A DNA stretch of 5,066 bases from a bacterium UBA1790 (GTDB taxonomy: Bacteria > Bacteroidota > Bacteroidia > Bacteroidales > Muribaculaceae): contig DCGA01000045.1 in assembly GCA_002314465.1 (NCBI GenBank), positions 10,576-15,641 on the forward strand, read 5' to 3'. Positions 1-4,990 of the stretch are shown piece after piece. The notes under the pieces were generated by a model. It was not told the origin of the DNA. It was given only the letters and a program-made list of their open reading frames with translations, and did no database searches. Both the position numbers and the translations under genes were made by a program. Each line of letters starts with the position of its first letter. The stretch's first letter is position 1.

Positions 1-913
1 CGGGGATATTGATTTGCGACGGACAGCCGTCGCAGCAATAACGGCACGAGGTGCAAGGCACCTGAATCTGATCCTTGAACTTGCGCGCGGCATCAAAGAG
101 AATCTCGCGGTCGTCATCGGTAAACGGGGTGTCGTCACCAAAGGTCACCAGGTTGTCGTTAATCTGATCCATAGCACTCATGCCACTGAGCACAAGTTGC
201 ACCTGTGGCAGACTGCGAACGAAGCGGAAAGCCCACGAAGCGATACTCCAGTCGGGATGAGCGGCCTTAAGCATTGCTTCGGCCTCGGGGGTGAGAGATG
301 CTAAACGACCGCCACGTACGGGTTCCATGACAACGATGGGGATATTGTGCTCCTCAAGGACTTTATACTCGGCTGCAGCAGTTCTGAACAGCCAGTCGAA
401 GTAATTGAGCTGAATCTGGGCGAAGTCCCACCGGTGATGGTCGGCAAACTCGGCAAGATACTGGGGTGTGGCATGAGCCGAGAAGCCAAGGTAGCGTATG
501 CGTCCCTTCTCTTTCTGCTCAAGAAAATAATCCACGGCACCTTCTTCGATGTAACGGGGACCGCTCTTGTCGCCCACTCCATGCAGTAGATAGAAATCAA
601 CGTAGTCGGTCTGGAGTTGCTTGAGTTGCTCCTCAAACATTGTCTTATGGTCGACATCAAAGCCATTGTGGTACTTGGTCGCAAGATAAAAACTATCGCG
701 GGGATACTTCTTCATGGCCTCACCAAGGAACTTCTGGCTACCGAAAGAATGGTACATCCAGGCGGTATCAAAGTAGTTGACTCCACCTTCTATGGCCCGG
801 TCTATAATCTGCCCGGCAGCCTCTTCGTCGATGTGCCCGTCGCGCTCGGGAAGACGCATGTTACCCATACCGAGGCGCGAAATATTCAGGTCGTTGAATT
901 TCTTGTATTCCAT
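1..913 (-). CDS. Aldo/keto reductase with C-terminal 4Fe-4S motif (3' end beyond window)
   Basis: Partial gene: 304 codons are visible and the C-terminus lies beyond the left edge. It is a probable cytosolic NAD(P)H-dependent oxidoreductase of the aldo/keto reductase superfamily, in the subgroup carrying a ferredoxin-like tail (COG1453 type). The N-terminus has the usual 'SRLGMGNMRLP' strand. All four catalytic tetrad residues are visible: Asp49 and Tyr54 (FDTAWMY), Lys80 (ATKYH) and His111 (LLHG). A 'GMSAMDQINDN' segment near residues 245-255 matches the late conserved region of this family. Residues 287-298 read CTSCRYCCDGCP, a C-x2-C-x2-C-x3-C-P iron-sulfur motif followed by INIP; relatives usually continue for some tens of residues. 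The ATG at 911-913 is preceded directly by an in-frame TAA, so no upstream start is possible. It lies 11 bases after the transporter gene, with no Shine-Dalgarno, as last visible gene of the operon. The family is certain; the substrate is unknown. Confidence 0.93.
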   Translation of the reverse strand, partial: MEYKKFNDLNISRLGMGNMRLPERDGHIDEEAAGQIIDRAIEGGVNYFDTAWMYHSFGSQKFLGEAMKKYPRDSFYLATKYHNGFDVDHKTMFEEQLKQLQTDYVDFYLLHGVGDKSGPRYIEEGAVDYFLEQKEKGRIRYLGFSAHATPQYLAEFADHHRWDFAQIQLNYFDWLFRTAAAEYKVLEEHNIPIVVMEPVRGGRLASLTPEAEAMLKAAHPDWSIASWAFRFVRSLPQVQLVLSGMSAMDQINDNLVTFGDDTPFTDDDREILFDAARKFKDQIQVPCTSCRYCCDGCPSQINIP

Positions 914-924
914 TTAGTTGAATG

Positions 925-1437
925 TTACTTCTTCAACAAATACTTTAATACTGCAAAACCACCAAGAATCTGCAGTGCAATGCCTGGATATCCCAGCCAA
1001 ATATCTTGAAGGGCAGCGTTAAGCGAACCGGTAATTCCCCACTCTACAAGACCACCTACCAACTGATAAGACAGCACAGCGAGAGTGACTCCAAGGAGAG
1101 TAACCTTACCCAACTTGCGGGCAATGAGTGCGGCTGCAACTGCAAGCAACGATGACTTCACGAGGATGATGGGAAGAACCGCTGCACCGGGCATTCCGAA
1201 GAACACATGGTTGATTACCGGTGAAAGAATCGCGGTGAGGAGTCCCACCTTGATGCCATACTTGTAGGCAGCAATGAGCGTAAAGAAATAAATGGGCAGC
1301 ATGATGAGACCGCCTTGAGGATAAAGGTGGCACAACTGCGGGAACACAACATTACCTGCAATAAACAATGCTGCAAACAGATAAGACTTTGCCTCGGCAA
1401 GTCCAAGGCTGTAAAGGGTTGTTGATTTAGTATTCAT
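925..1437 (-). CDS. ECF-transporter S-component-like membrane protein
   Basis: A 170-residue, very hydrophobic protein with about six membrane segments, near residues 17-35, 44-60, 62-80, 84-106, 112-133 and 146-168, and a Lys-rich C-terminus (KYLLKK). Size, helix count and the small-residue-rich helices fit the substrate-binding S component of energy-coupling-factor (vitamin/micronutrient) importers. I also recall near-identical Bacteroides proteins annotated 'ECF transporter S component', with the same PQLCHL-PQGG and LPIYFFTLIAAYKYG-like segments. S components bind the substrate in the membrane and normally need a T protein and two ABC ATPases, none of which is encoded here. It would have to use modules encoded elsewhere or work alone. 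It is the middle gene of the operon, 20 bases after the DUF1893 gene and 11 before the reductase. The A/T-rich sequence before the ATG at 1435-1437 has no Shine-Dalgarno. The substrate cannot be read from the sequence; the partner genes suggest one that is reduced or otherwise processed after entry. Confidence 0.8.
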   Translation of the reverse strand: MNTKSTTLYSLGLAEAKSYLFAALFIAGNVVFPQLCHLYPQGGLIMLPIYFFTLIAAYKYGIKVGLLTAILSPVINHVFFGMPGAAVLPIILVKSSLLAVAAALIARKLGKVTLLGVTLAVLSYQLVGGLVEWGITGSLNAALQDIWLGYPGIALQILGGFAVLKYLLKK

Positions 1438-1457
1438 ATTTATCTTTTAACTTTTTA

Positions 1458-1877
1458 CTAAATAATGCCCGCACCTTCAAGGAAAGCCCTGATGCGAACA
1501 ACAGCCTCGTCGGGGTCGTCGGTGTCAAGGGTTGCCTTCTCAACGGGGCACATCCCCGTTCCGGCACGGTTAACGATGTATTCCACCTCGCGCTCACACA
1601 CATGCTTTATACCAGCATCACGCAATACCTGGCGGGCACTTGAACTCATCACAAATGCAAACACATTGCTGATACCTCCCTTAACAAGCAGTAACGCCGC
1701 CCCACGGCCTATAACACGATCGGCTGTGCAAGCGCCTTTCACGGCTTCGGGATGCTCGGTGACAAGGCGATACAAGTCGACAACACCGCCATGCGTGAAA
1801 CGGTGCAACAGGCCCGACGTAGAGTGCACAACGCCACGGCAGTCGTCTTGCTTGATGATATCGATGAGGTTTTCCAT
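1458..1877 (-). CDS. DUF1893 (TM1506-like, deaminase-fold) protein
   Basis: A 139-residue soluble protein that I assign to DUF1893, the family of Thermotoga TM1506, whose structure has a cytidine-deaminase-like fold. Supporting segments are 'ADRVIGRGAALLLV' (residues 52-65), which matches the family's conserved helix at the place where true deaminases carry His-Ala-Glu, and 'GMCPVEK' (108-114), where deaminases carry Pro-Cys-x-x-Cys. Here there is no HAE and only one Cys (Cys110) in the second motif, so a normal zinc deaminase site is absent. Other cysteines are Cys13, Cys50 and Cys94. The reading frame is open further upstream to an ATG at 1920-1922, but I chose the ATG at 1875-1877: MENLIDIIKQ is a sensible start, the 15 extra residues look unlike coding sequence, and the promoter lies inside that extension. 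It is the first gene of the operon. Its role is unknown; a ligand-binding or regulatory function for the transported compound is an inference. Confidence 0.8.
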   Translation of the reverse strand: MENLIDIIKQDDCRGVVHSTSGLLHRFTHGGVVDLYRLVTEHPEAVKGACTADRVIGRGAALLLVKGGISNVFAFVMSSSARQVLRDAGIKHVCEREVEYIVNRAGTGMCPVEKATLDTDDPDEAVVRIRAFLEGAGII

Positions 1878-1886
1878 ATTGTAATG

Positions 1887-1917
1887 CGAAGTTACAAAAA
1901 AACTCGCACTCGGCAAG
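1887..1917 (-). promoter_or_regulatory. Probable promoter of the DUF1893/ECF-S/reductase operon
   Basis: Read on the minus strand, CTTG (1917-1914) is followed after 19 bases by TAACTTCG (1894-1887). This matches the Bacteroidetes primary sigma-factor pattern TTTG-N19-21-TAnnTTTG with one mismatch in each element. The -7 box ends only 9 bases before the ATG at 1877, so the mRNA would have a leader of only a few bases. That agrees with the missing Shine-Dalgarno, and it argues against the longer upstream start. Transcription start mapping would settle it. Confidence 0.6.
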
Positions 1918-1960
1918 CACAAAACGCTAAAAAAGAAGAAATGCCGGATAATGGTGTGAT

Positions 1961-1996
1961 AAAAAGAAAAGTCACAAACATTGCTGCTTGTGACCT
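1961..1996 (-). terminator. Intrinsic terminator after tRNA-Glu
   Basis: On the minus strand, directly after the tRNA CCA end, GTCACAA (1994-1988) pairs perfectly with TTGTGAC (1977-1971) around a 10-base loop. A G-U and an A-U pair extend the stem outwards. The T-rich tract TTTTCTTTTT (1970-1961) follows. The hairpin plus T-run fits a Rho-independent terminator that separates the tRNA transcript from the operon downstream. Confidence 0.75.
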
Positions 1997-2072
1997 TGGT
2001 AGTGAAACAGGGACTCGAACCCTGGTTTCCGCCGTGAGAGGGCGGCGTCCTAGACCGCTAGACGATATCACC
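1997..2072 (-). tRNA. tRNA-Glu (anticodon CTC), CCA encoded
   Basis: A 76-base cloverleaf including an encoded CCA (1997-1999) and discriminator A (2000). The D arm starts GTCTAG and ends AGGAC as in bacterial tRNA-Glu. The anticodon stem CCGCC/GGCGG holds the loop CTCTCAC, giving anticodon CTC, which reads GAG. The T arm is CAGGG-TTCGAGT-CCCTG. The acceptor strands are GGTGATA and TTTCACT, giving a G1-U72 wobble, which I recall as usual in Bacteroidetes tRNA-Glu, and one U6-U67 mismatch. It has its own promoter and terminator and no tRNA neighbours in the window. Confidence 0.96.
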
Positions 2073-2087
2073 AAACTTTTGTGAGTG

Positions 2088-2119
2088 CAAAGGTATAGCT
2101 ATTTTTTCACATGTGCAAA
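2088..2119 (-). promoter_or_regulatory. Promoter of tRNA-Glu
   Basis: On the minus strand, TTTG (2119-2116), a 20-base spacer and TACCTTTG (2095-2088) make an exact match to the Bacteroidetes promoter consensus TTTG-N19-21-TAnnTTTG. The mature tRNA begins at 2072, about 15 bases beyond the -7 box, leaving a short 5' leader for RNase P. The perfect match suits a strongly expressed stable RNA. The spacer holds an 8-base palindrome, CACATGTG (2108-2115), that may be chance. Confidence 0.85.
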
Positions 2120-2210
2120 TATTTGGGCGAAAAAATGTGCTTTACCCTTAATTTTCTTTATCATGCGTAATAAACGGCAAAATTTGTGCGGTGGTTACAC
2201 ATATTTTTTG

Positions 2211-2218
2211 TAACTTTA
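2211..2218 (+). promoter_or_regulatory. Probable -7 element upstream of the 111-aa protein gene
   Basis: TAACTTTA in the context TTTTTTGTAACTTTACA differs from the Bacteroidetes TAnnTTTG box only at its last base. The -33 element is weak: a TTTG at 2183-2186 sits 24 bases upstream, longer than the usual 19-21, and no better match lies at ideal spacing. Transcription from about 2223 would give a leader of roughly 45 bases, A-rich and without a Shine-Dalgarno, before the ATG at 2268. It is divergent from the tRNA promoter about 90 bases to its left. Confidence 0.6.
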
Positions 2219-2267
2219 CACCATAATATGCAAACAAACACTGTTTAACAATAAAACTACATTAAAC

Positions 2268-2603
2268 ATGGCAAACAAAAGACAATTAAAAAAGGCGATT
2301 TGCCGCACATGCGGTGAGGTAGCAGGTGAATGTATCTTCGCAGCCGAGGCTTTCGGCAAAGAGGCTGACTACGAGAACTGGGACAAGATCATCCTTGACG
2401 TGGCATTGCTTCAGGCCGAGGCAGTAAACCGCGTTTCTGAGTCATTCAAGCAGCAGCCCAAGGAATTTGCCAACGGCAAAGAGTACAAGAAGGCACGCAA
2501 GGCTCACTCTAAGAAAGTCGTTAAGGAAATCACCGAGCTGATGACCAACACCCTGCAGGAAGTTGCCGGCAAGATGAACGCCCTCATGCCCAAGAAGGCC
2601 TGA
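2268..2603 (+). CDS. Conserved-type hypothetical protein, 111 aa, mostly helical
   Basis: No known domain is recognised. The protein is Lys-rich, has no signal peptide or membrane segment, and looks all-helical: likely helices cover residues 4-30, 37-62 and 70-106, with the last rich in Lys. Three cysteines cluster near the start, Cys12, Cys15 and Cys22 (a C-x2-C-x6-C spacing). I recall a family of small Bacteroidetes hypothetical proteins starting similarly (basic N-terminus, then a helix with 'ECVA' where this has 'ECIF'). In that recollection Cys15 and Cys22 align but Cys12 does not, so metal binding is doubtful. Coding is supported by a promoter-like box, an ATG with typical A-rich upstream sequence, and codon use like its neighbours. 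It is followed after 50 bases by the acyltransferase gene with no terminator between, so co-transcription is likely. Its function is unknown. Confidence 0.8.
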   Translation: MANKRQLKKAICRTCGEVAGECIFAAEAFGKEADYENWDKIILDVALLQAEAVNRVSESFKQQPKEFANGKEYKKARKAHSKKVVKEITELMTNTLQEVAGKMNALMPKKA

Positions 2604-2653
2604 AAAGACTGAACATAAATAGTAAAACCTAATAACTCACTCATAACGTATAT

Positions 2654-3190
2654 ATGAATTTAGCTGGTTGGATACTTAAGAAAGCTGGTTGGAAATTTAA
2701 AATCAACATCCCCCCTACTCCTAAGTGTGTGATTGCCATTGCGCCTCACACCAGCAACTGGGATTTCATATTAGGTGAGTTAGCCATTCGCTCAGTGGGA
2801 ATGAAAGCCGGATTCCTGATGAAGGACACATGGTTTTTCTTCCCTCTGGGCTATTTTATGCGCGCCATAGGCGGTATTCCCGTTAAGCAAAGCAAGAACA
2901 CGCGCGTCACCGACAACGTTGTAGCCGCATTCAAGAGCCGCGACGAGCTCGTTATAGGCGTTACACCCGAGGGGACCCGTTCGGCTCGAGTGAAATGGCG
3001 CACAGGATTCATGCACATTGCACGCGAGGCCGAGGTGCCACTGGCACTCGCCTACATCGACTACCCGTCGCGCACCGTGTGCATCGACCGCTTCTATGAA
3101 CTCACGGGCGACATCGACGCCGACATGGCAGGTATCAAGGAATACTACAGCCACTACACAGGCCGTTTCCCCGAGAAATTCACTTATTAA
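2654..3190 (+). CDS. PlsC-type lysophospholipid/glycerophosphate acyltransferase, short form
   Basis: A 178-residue member of the PlsC acyltransferase family (PF01553), which transfers an acyl chain to lysophosphatidate or a related lysolipid at the inner face of the cytoplasmic membrane. The H-x4-D catalytic motif is His32-Asp37 (HTSNWD). A 'GGIPV' block lies at 73-77, and the phosphate-binding motif 'PEGTRS' at 105-110 is followed by 'KWRTGFMHIA'. The protein is shorter than classical PlsC (about 240 residues) and lacks an N-terminal membrane anchor, starting only about 30 residues before the motif; a hydrophobic stretch near 53-76 may touch the membrane. The ATG at 2654 has no Shine-Dalgarno. 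The nitrilase-family gene follows after 11 bases, so the two are surely co-transcribed. Membership is clear, but its acceptor could be lysophosphatidate or another lysolipid; I did not assign plsC for that reason. CdsA, which would use its product phosphatidate, is encoded just downstream in a separate unit. Confidence 0.88.
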   Translation: MNLAGWILKKAGWKFKINIPPTPKCVIAIAPHTSNWDFILGELAIRSVGMKAGFLMKDTWFFFPLGYFMRAIGGIPVKQSKNTRVTDNVVAAFKSRDELVIGVTPEGTRSARVKWRTGFMHIAREAEVPLALAYIDYPSRTVCIDRFYELTGDIDADMAGIKEYYSHYTGRFPEKFTY

Positions 3191-3201
3191 TACCCACCGC
3201 T

Positions 3202-4002
3202 ATGCTCAACCGCAATCTTAACGTCGTCCTCATCGAAGACAACATCATATGGGGCGAAAAGAAATCTAATCTGGAACAGCTCAAGCGCAACATGCGCAAC
3301 ATTCCGCCGAGCACCGACCTTGTAGTGCTGCCCGAGTTGTTCAGCACGGGTTTCATCACCGGCGACCAGGACCAGGCAAGCGAACTTGCCGAGCGCAATA
3401 CCGGCGAGACCATGCAGGCTCTTCATGAGATTGCGCGCGAAAACCAGGTAGCAATATGCGGCAGTTTCCTCGCATCTACTGCAGGGCAATTGTTCAACAG
3501 AGCTTTCTTCATCGAGCCTAACGGCGAAGACACATTCTACGACAAGCGTCACCTCTTCGGCTACGGTGGCGAGGACAAGGTATACCACCACGGACACACC
3601 AAGGCGCCCATTATCCGATTTCGCGGCGTCAATATCAAACTCATAGTGTGCTACGACCTGCGTTTCCCGGTGTTCTGCCGCAACAAGAACAACGAGTATG
3701 ACGTGCTTATAGTAGTGGCCAACTGGCCCGAGAGCCGCCAGCACGTGTGGAAAACACTGCTCATGGCACGCGCCATAGAAAACGAATGCTATGTGTGCGG
3801 CGTAAACCGTTGCGGCACCGACGGATATGGAACATACCACGGGCGCTGCTCATCGATTGCAGTCGACTTCAAGGGCAAGGTAATCGCCGAGCGCGACGAA
3901 CTCTCTCCGCTCGTTCCGGCAACCATCGACCCCACTGCACTTGCCAAGTTCAGGGAGAAATTCCCTGCGTGGCGCGATGCCGACGATTTTACAATGCTTT
4001 AA
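3202..4002 (+). CDS. Nitrilase-superfamily amidohydrolase, omega-amidase (YafV/Nit2)-like
   Basis: A 266-residue cytosolic carbon-nitrogen hydrolase of the usual family length. The Glu-Lys-Cys catalytic triad is complete: Glu45 (LPELFSTGF), Lys115 (YDKRHLF) and Cys150 (VCYDLRFPVF). The accessory Glu124 lies in GYGGE. The 'KRHLFGYGGE' block, 'CYDLRFP' and the C-terminal 'KFPAWRDADDF' are typical of the YafV/Nit2 branch. Members of that branch hydrolyse alpha-ketoglutaramate and alpha-ketosuccinamate, by-products of glutamine and asparagine transamination, to the keto acid and ammonia (metabolite repair). The start at 3202 lies 11 bases after the acyltransferase stop; the N-terminus 'LNVVLIEDNIIWGEKKSNLE' matches the family's first strand and helix, so no earlier start is needed. 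It ends the transcription unit, with a terminator about 35 bases downstream. Omega-amidase is the likeliest activity; another small-amide substrate remains possible. Confidence 0.92.
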   Translation: MLNRNLNVVLIEDNIIWGEKKSNLEQLKRNMRNIPPSTDLVVLPELFSTGFITGDQDQASELAERNTGETMQALHEIARENQVAICGSFLASTAGQLFNRAFFIEPNGEDTFYDKRHLFGYGGEDKVYHHGHTKAPIIRFRGVNIKLIVCYDLRFPVFCRNKNNEYDVLIVVANWPESRQHVWKTLLMARAIENECYVCGVNRCGTDGYGTYHGRCSSIAVDFKGKVIAERDELSPLVPATIDPTALAKFREKFPAWRDADDFTML

Positions 4003-4004
4003 CA

Positions 4005-4033
4005 ATTAGGTAACATTAGGTTAAAACCTAATG
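4005..4033 (+). repeat. ATTAGG direct repeat with inverted copy (alternative hairpin)
   Basis: ATTAGG occurs at 4005-4010 and again at 4015-4020, and its complement CCTAAT lies at 4027-4032. The second copy forms the better hairpin, CATTAGGTT (4014-4022) against AACCTAATG (4025-4033), with the innermost pairs opening to make a loop. It sits between the amidase stop and the terminator stem. It could stabilise the mRNA 3' end, be a binding site, or be chance; it lacks a T-run of its own. Confidence 0.5.
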
Positions 4034-4035
4034 AT

Positions 4036-4069
4036 AGACGGGCAAAAACTTGCCTGTCTTAAGTTTTTA
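4036..4069 (+). terminator. Intrinsic terminator after the amidase gene
   Basis: AGACGGGCAA (4036-4045) pairs with TTGCCTGTCT (4050-4059) in a 10-bp stem with one G-U pair and an AAAC loop. A short gap and the run TTTTT (4064-4068) follow. This fits a Rho-independent terminator ending the 111-aa protein/acyltransferase/amidase unit. The T-run starts four bases after the stem, which may weaken it and allow some read-through into cdsA. Confidence 0.7.
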
Positions 4070-4080
4070 TTGTACTTTTG
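4049..4080 (+). promoter_or_regulatory. Promoter of cdsA, overlapping the upstream terminator
   Basis: TACTTTTG (4073-4080) is an exact match to the Bacteroidetes -7 box TAnnTTTG. CTTG (4049-4052), a one-mismatch -33 element, lies 20 bases upstream. The -33 element falls in the loop and descending arm of the terminator hairpin. Transcription would start near 4085, giving a leader of about 38 bases before the GTG at 4123. The -7 box also rules out a TTG at 4078 as the cdsA start. Confidence 0.7.
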
Positions 4081-4109
4081 TATGAAATATACAGTATACA
4101 ATTCATACT

Positions 4110-4114
4110 AAGGA
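4110..4114 (+). promoter_or_regulatory. Shine-Dalgarno that fixes the cdsA start
   Basis: AAGGA at 4110-4114 lies 8 bases before the GTG at 4123. It is the only clear Shine-Dalgarno seen in front of a gene in this window, and it supports the GTG start rather than a longer frame beginning inside the promoter. Confidence 0.65.
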
Positions 4115-4122
4115 CAACGATT

Positions 4123-4965
4123 GTGAAAAATTTCATTCTACGCACTATATCGGGCGCGGTTTATGTAGCGCTCATTATCTCGGCAATCCTATTACTGGAC
4201 AACTCCCCCATCGCATTCCTTATCCTGATGTCGGCATTTATTGCACTGGGCATCAACGAAATGTACACAATGACACGCAAGGAAGACGCCGAGTCGTGGT
4301 TAATCATCCTCATTGATGTGCTGGGCGCCATAGGCCTGTTTGTCTCGCTCTATTACATGAGCATTGAGGAAACATCGACACAAGGATTATGGCTCATCGC
4401 CGTAGCAGCCTATATGCTTGCCCGCAGCATTGTGCAACTGTACCGCCCCAAGCAGAATGCGGTTCACAGCCTCGTGCGCTCTTACTTCAGCCTCATCTAC
4501 ATTGCACTGCCCCTGGGCATGCTCAACAGCATCATTGCCATGACATCGCCCCGCACACTGCTGGCAATCTTCTGCTTCATATGGATTAACGACACCGGTG
4601 CATTCCTCTCGGGAATCACACTGGGCCGTCACAAGATATTCAAGCGCGTTTCGCCCAAAAAGTCATGGGAAGGCTTCTTCGGCGGCGTATTACTATGTGT
4701 AGCCGCAGCGTTTGCCAGCCACCACTGGCTCAACGACTTTTTCCAGTGCCCGCAAATCCACGTGTGGATAGGCCTCGGTGTTGTCGTAGCGCTTGCAGCG
4801 ACATTCGGCGACTTTGTGGAGTCGCTCATTAAGCGCACGCTCGATGTAAAGGACTCTGGCAACCTTATTCCGGGTCACGGCGGCATCCTCGACCGCATCG
4901 ACAGTCTGCTGCTCGTTGCACCCGCGGCGCTCATCTACCTTGCTTTAGTAGTATACAACCAATAA
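4123..4965 (+). CDS. cdsA: Phosphatidate cytidylyltransferase (CDP-diacylglycerol synthase)
   Basis: CdsA is an integral inner-membrane enzyme that converts phosphatidate and CTP to CDP-diacylglycerol and pyrophosphate, the branch-point precursor of bacterial phospholipids. The 280-residue product has the family's usual size and about eight hydrophobic segments. The full C-terminal CDS signature is present: Ser234-Leu-Ile-Lys-Arg238, Lys243-Asp244 and PGHGGILDRID at 250-260. The mid-protein 'NDTGAF' (156-161) and 'SPKKSWEG' (177-184) blocks are also intact. I start it at the GTG at 4123: the resulting MKNFILRTISGAVYVALI N-terminus matches Bacteroides CdsA as I remember it, a Shine-Dalgarno sits 8 bases upstream, and the 15-codon longer frame would begin inside the -7 box. 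Its own promoter overlaps the previous terminator. Probable purM follows after 25 bases with no terminator, so co-transcription is possible. In Bacteroides I recall cdsA behind ftsH; that neighbour is not here. Confidence 0.96.
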   Translation: MKNFILRTISGAVYVALIISAILLLDNSPIAFLILMSAFIALGINEMYTMTRKEDAESWLIILIDVLGAIGLFVSLYYMSIEETSTQGLWLIAVAAYMLARSIVQLYRPKQNAVHSLVRSYFSLIYIALPLGMLNSIIAMTSPRTLLAIFCFIWINDTGAFLSGITLGRHKIFKRVSPKKSWEGFFGGVLLCVAAAFASHHWLNDFFQCPQIHVWIGLGVVVALAATFGDFVESLIKRTLDVKDSGNLIPGHGGILDRIDSLLLVAPAALIYLALVVYNQ

Positions 4966-4990
4966 AATAATAATCACAGCTTTTTCCACT

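Noticed and set aside
14..304. 96-aa open frame on the plus strand
   Set aside because: Antisense to the aldo/keto reductase, which has clear family motifs across the same bases.
1465..1884. 139-aa open frame on the plus strand
   Set aside because: Exact antisense of the DUF1893 gene; Ser/Thr/Arg-rich composition with no recognisable fold, a typical shadow frame.
1892..2074. 60-aa open frame on the minus strand
   Set aside because: Reads straight through the tRNA-Glu gene and terminator.
1752..2084. 110-aa open frame on the plus strand
   Set aside because: Runs through the tRNA-Glu gene and its terminator in antisense; not a protein gene.
2108..2115. CACATGTG palindrome in the tRNA promoter spacer as an operator
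   Set aside because: Eight bases is short, a second site is not seen, and a tRNA promoter is unlikely to need a specific repressor.
2073..2267. Possible small gene or riboswitch in the divergent gap
   Set aside because: Apart from the two promoters I see no open frame with a credible start and no stable structured element.
3187..3840. 217-aa open frame on the minus strand, the longest shadow
   Set aside because: Antisense to the omega-amidase-like gene, whose triad and family motifs are all intact; the Val/Ala/His-rich product resembles no family I know.
2623..4032. The 11-mer TAAAACCTAAT occurs in two gaps (2623-2633 and 4022-4032) flanking the acyltransferase-amidase pair
   Set aside because: About three chance 11-base matches are expected among all pairs in 5 kb, more in A/T-rich gaps; no longer similarity surrounds it.
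4078..4122. 15-codon N-terminal extension of cdsA from a TTG
   Set aside because: It would start inside the -7 promoter box; the GTG at 4123 has a Shine-Dalgarno and the family-typical N-terminus.
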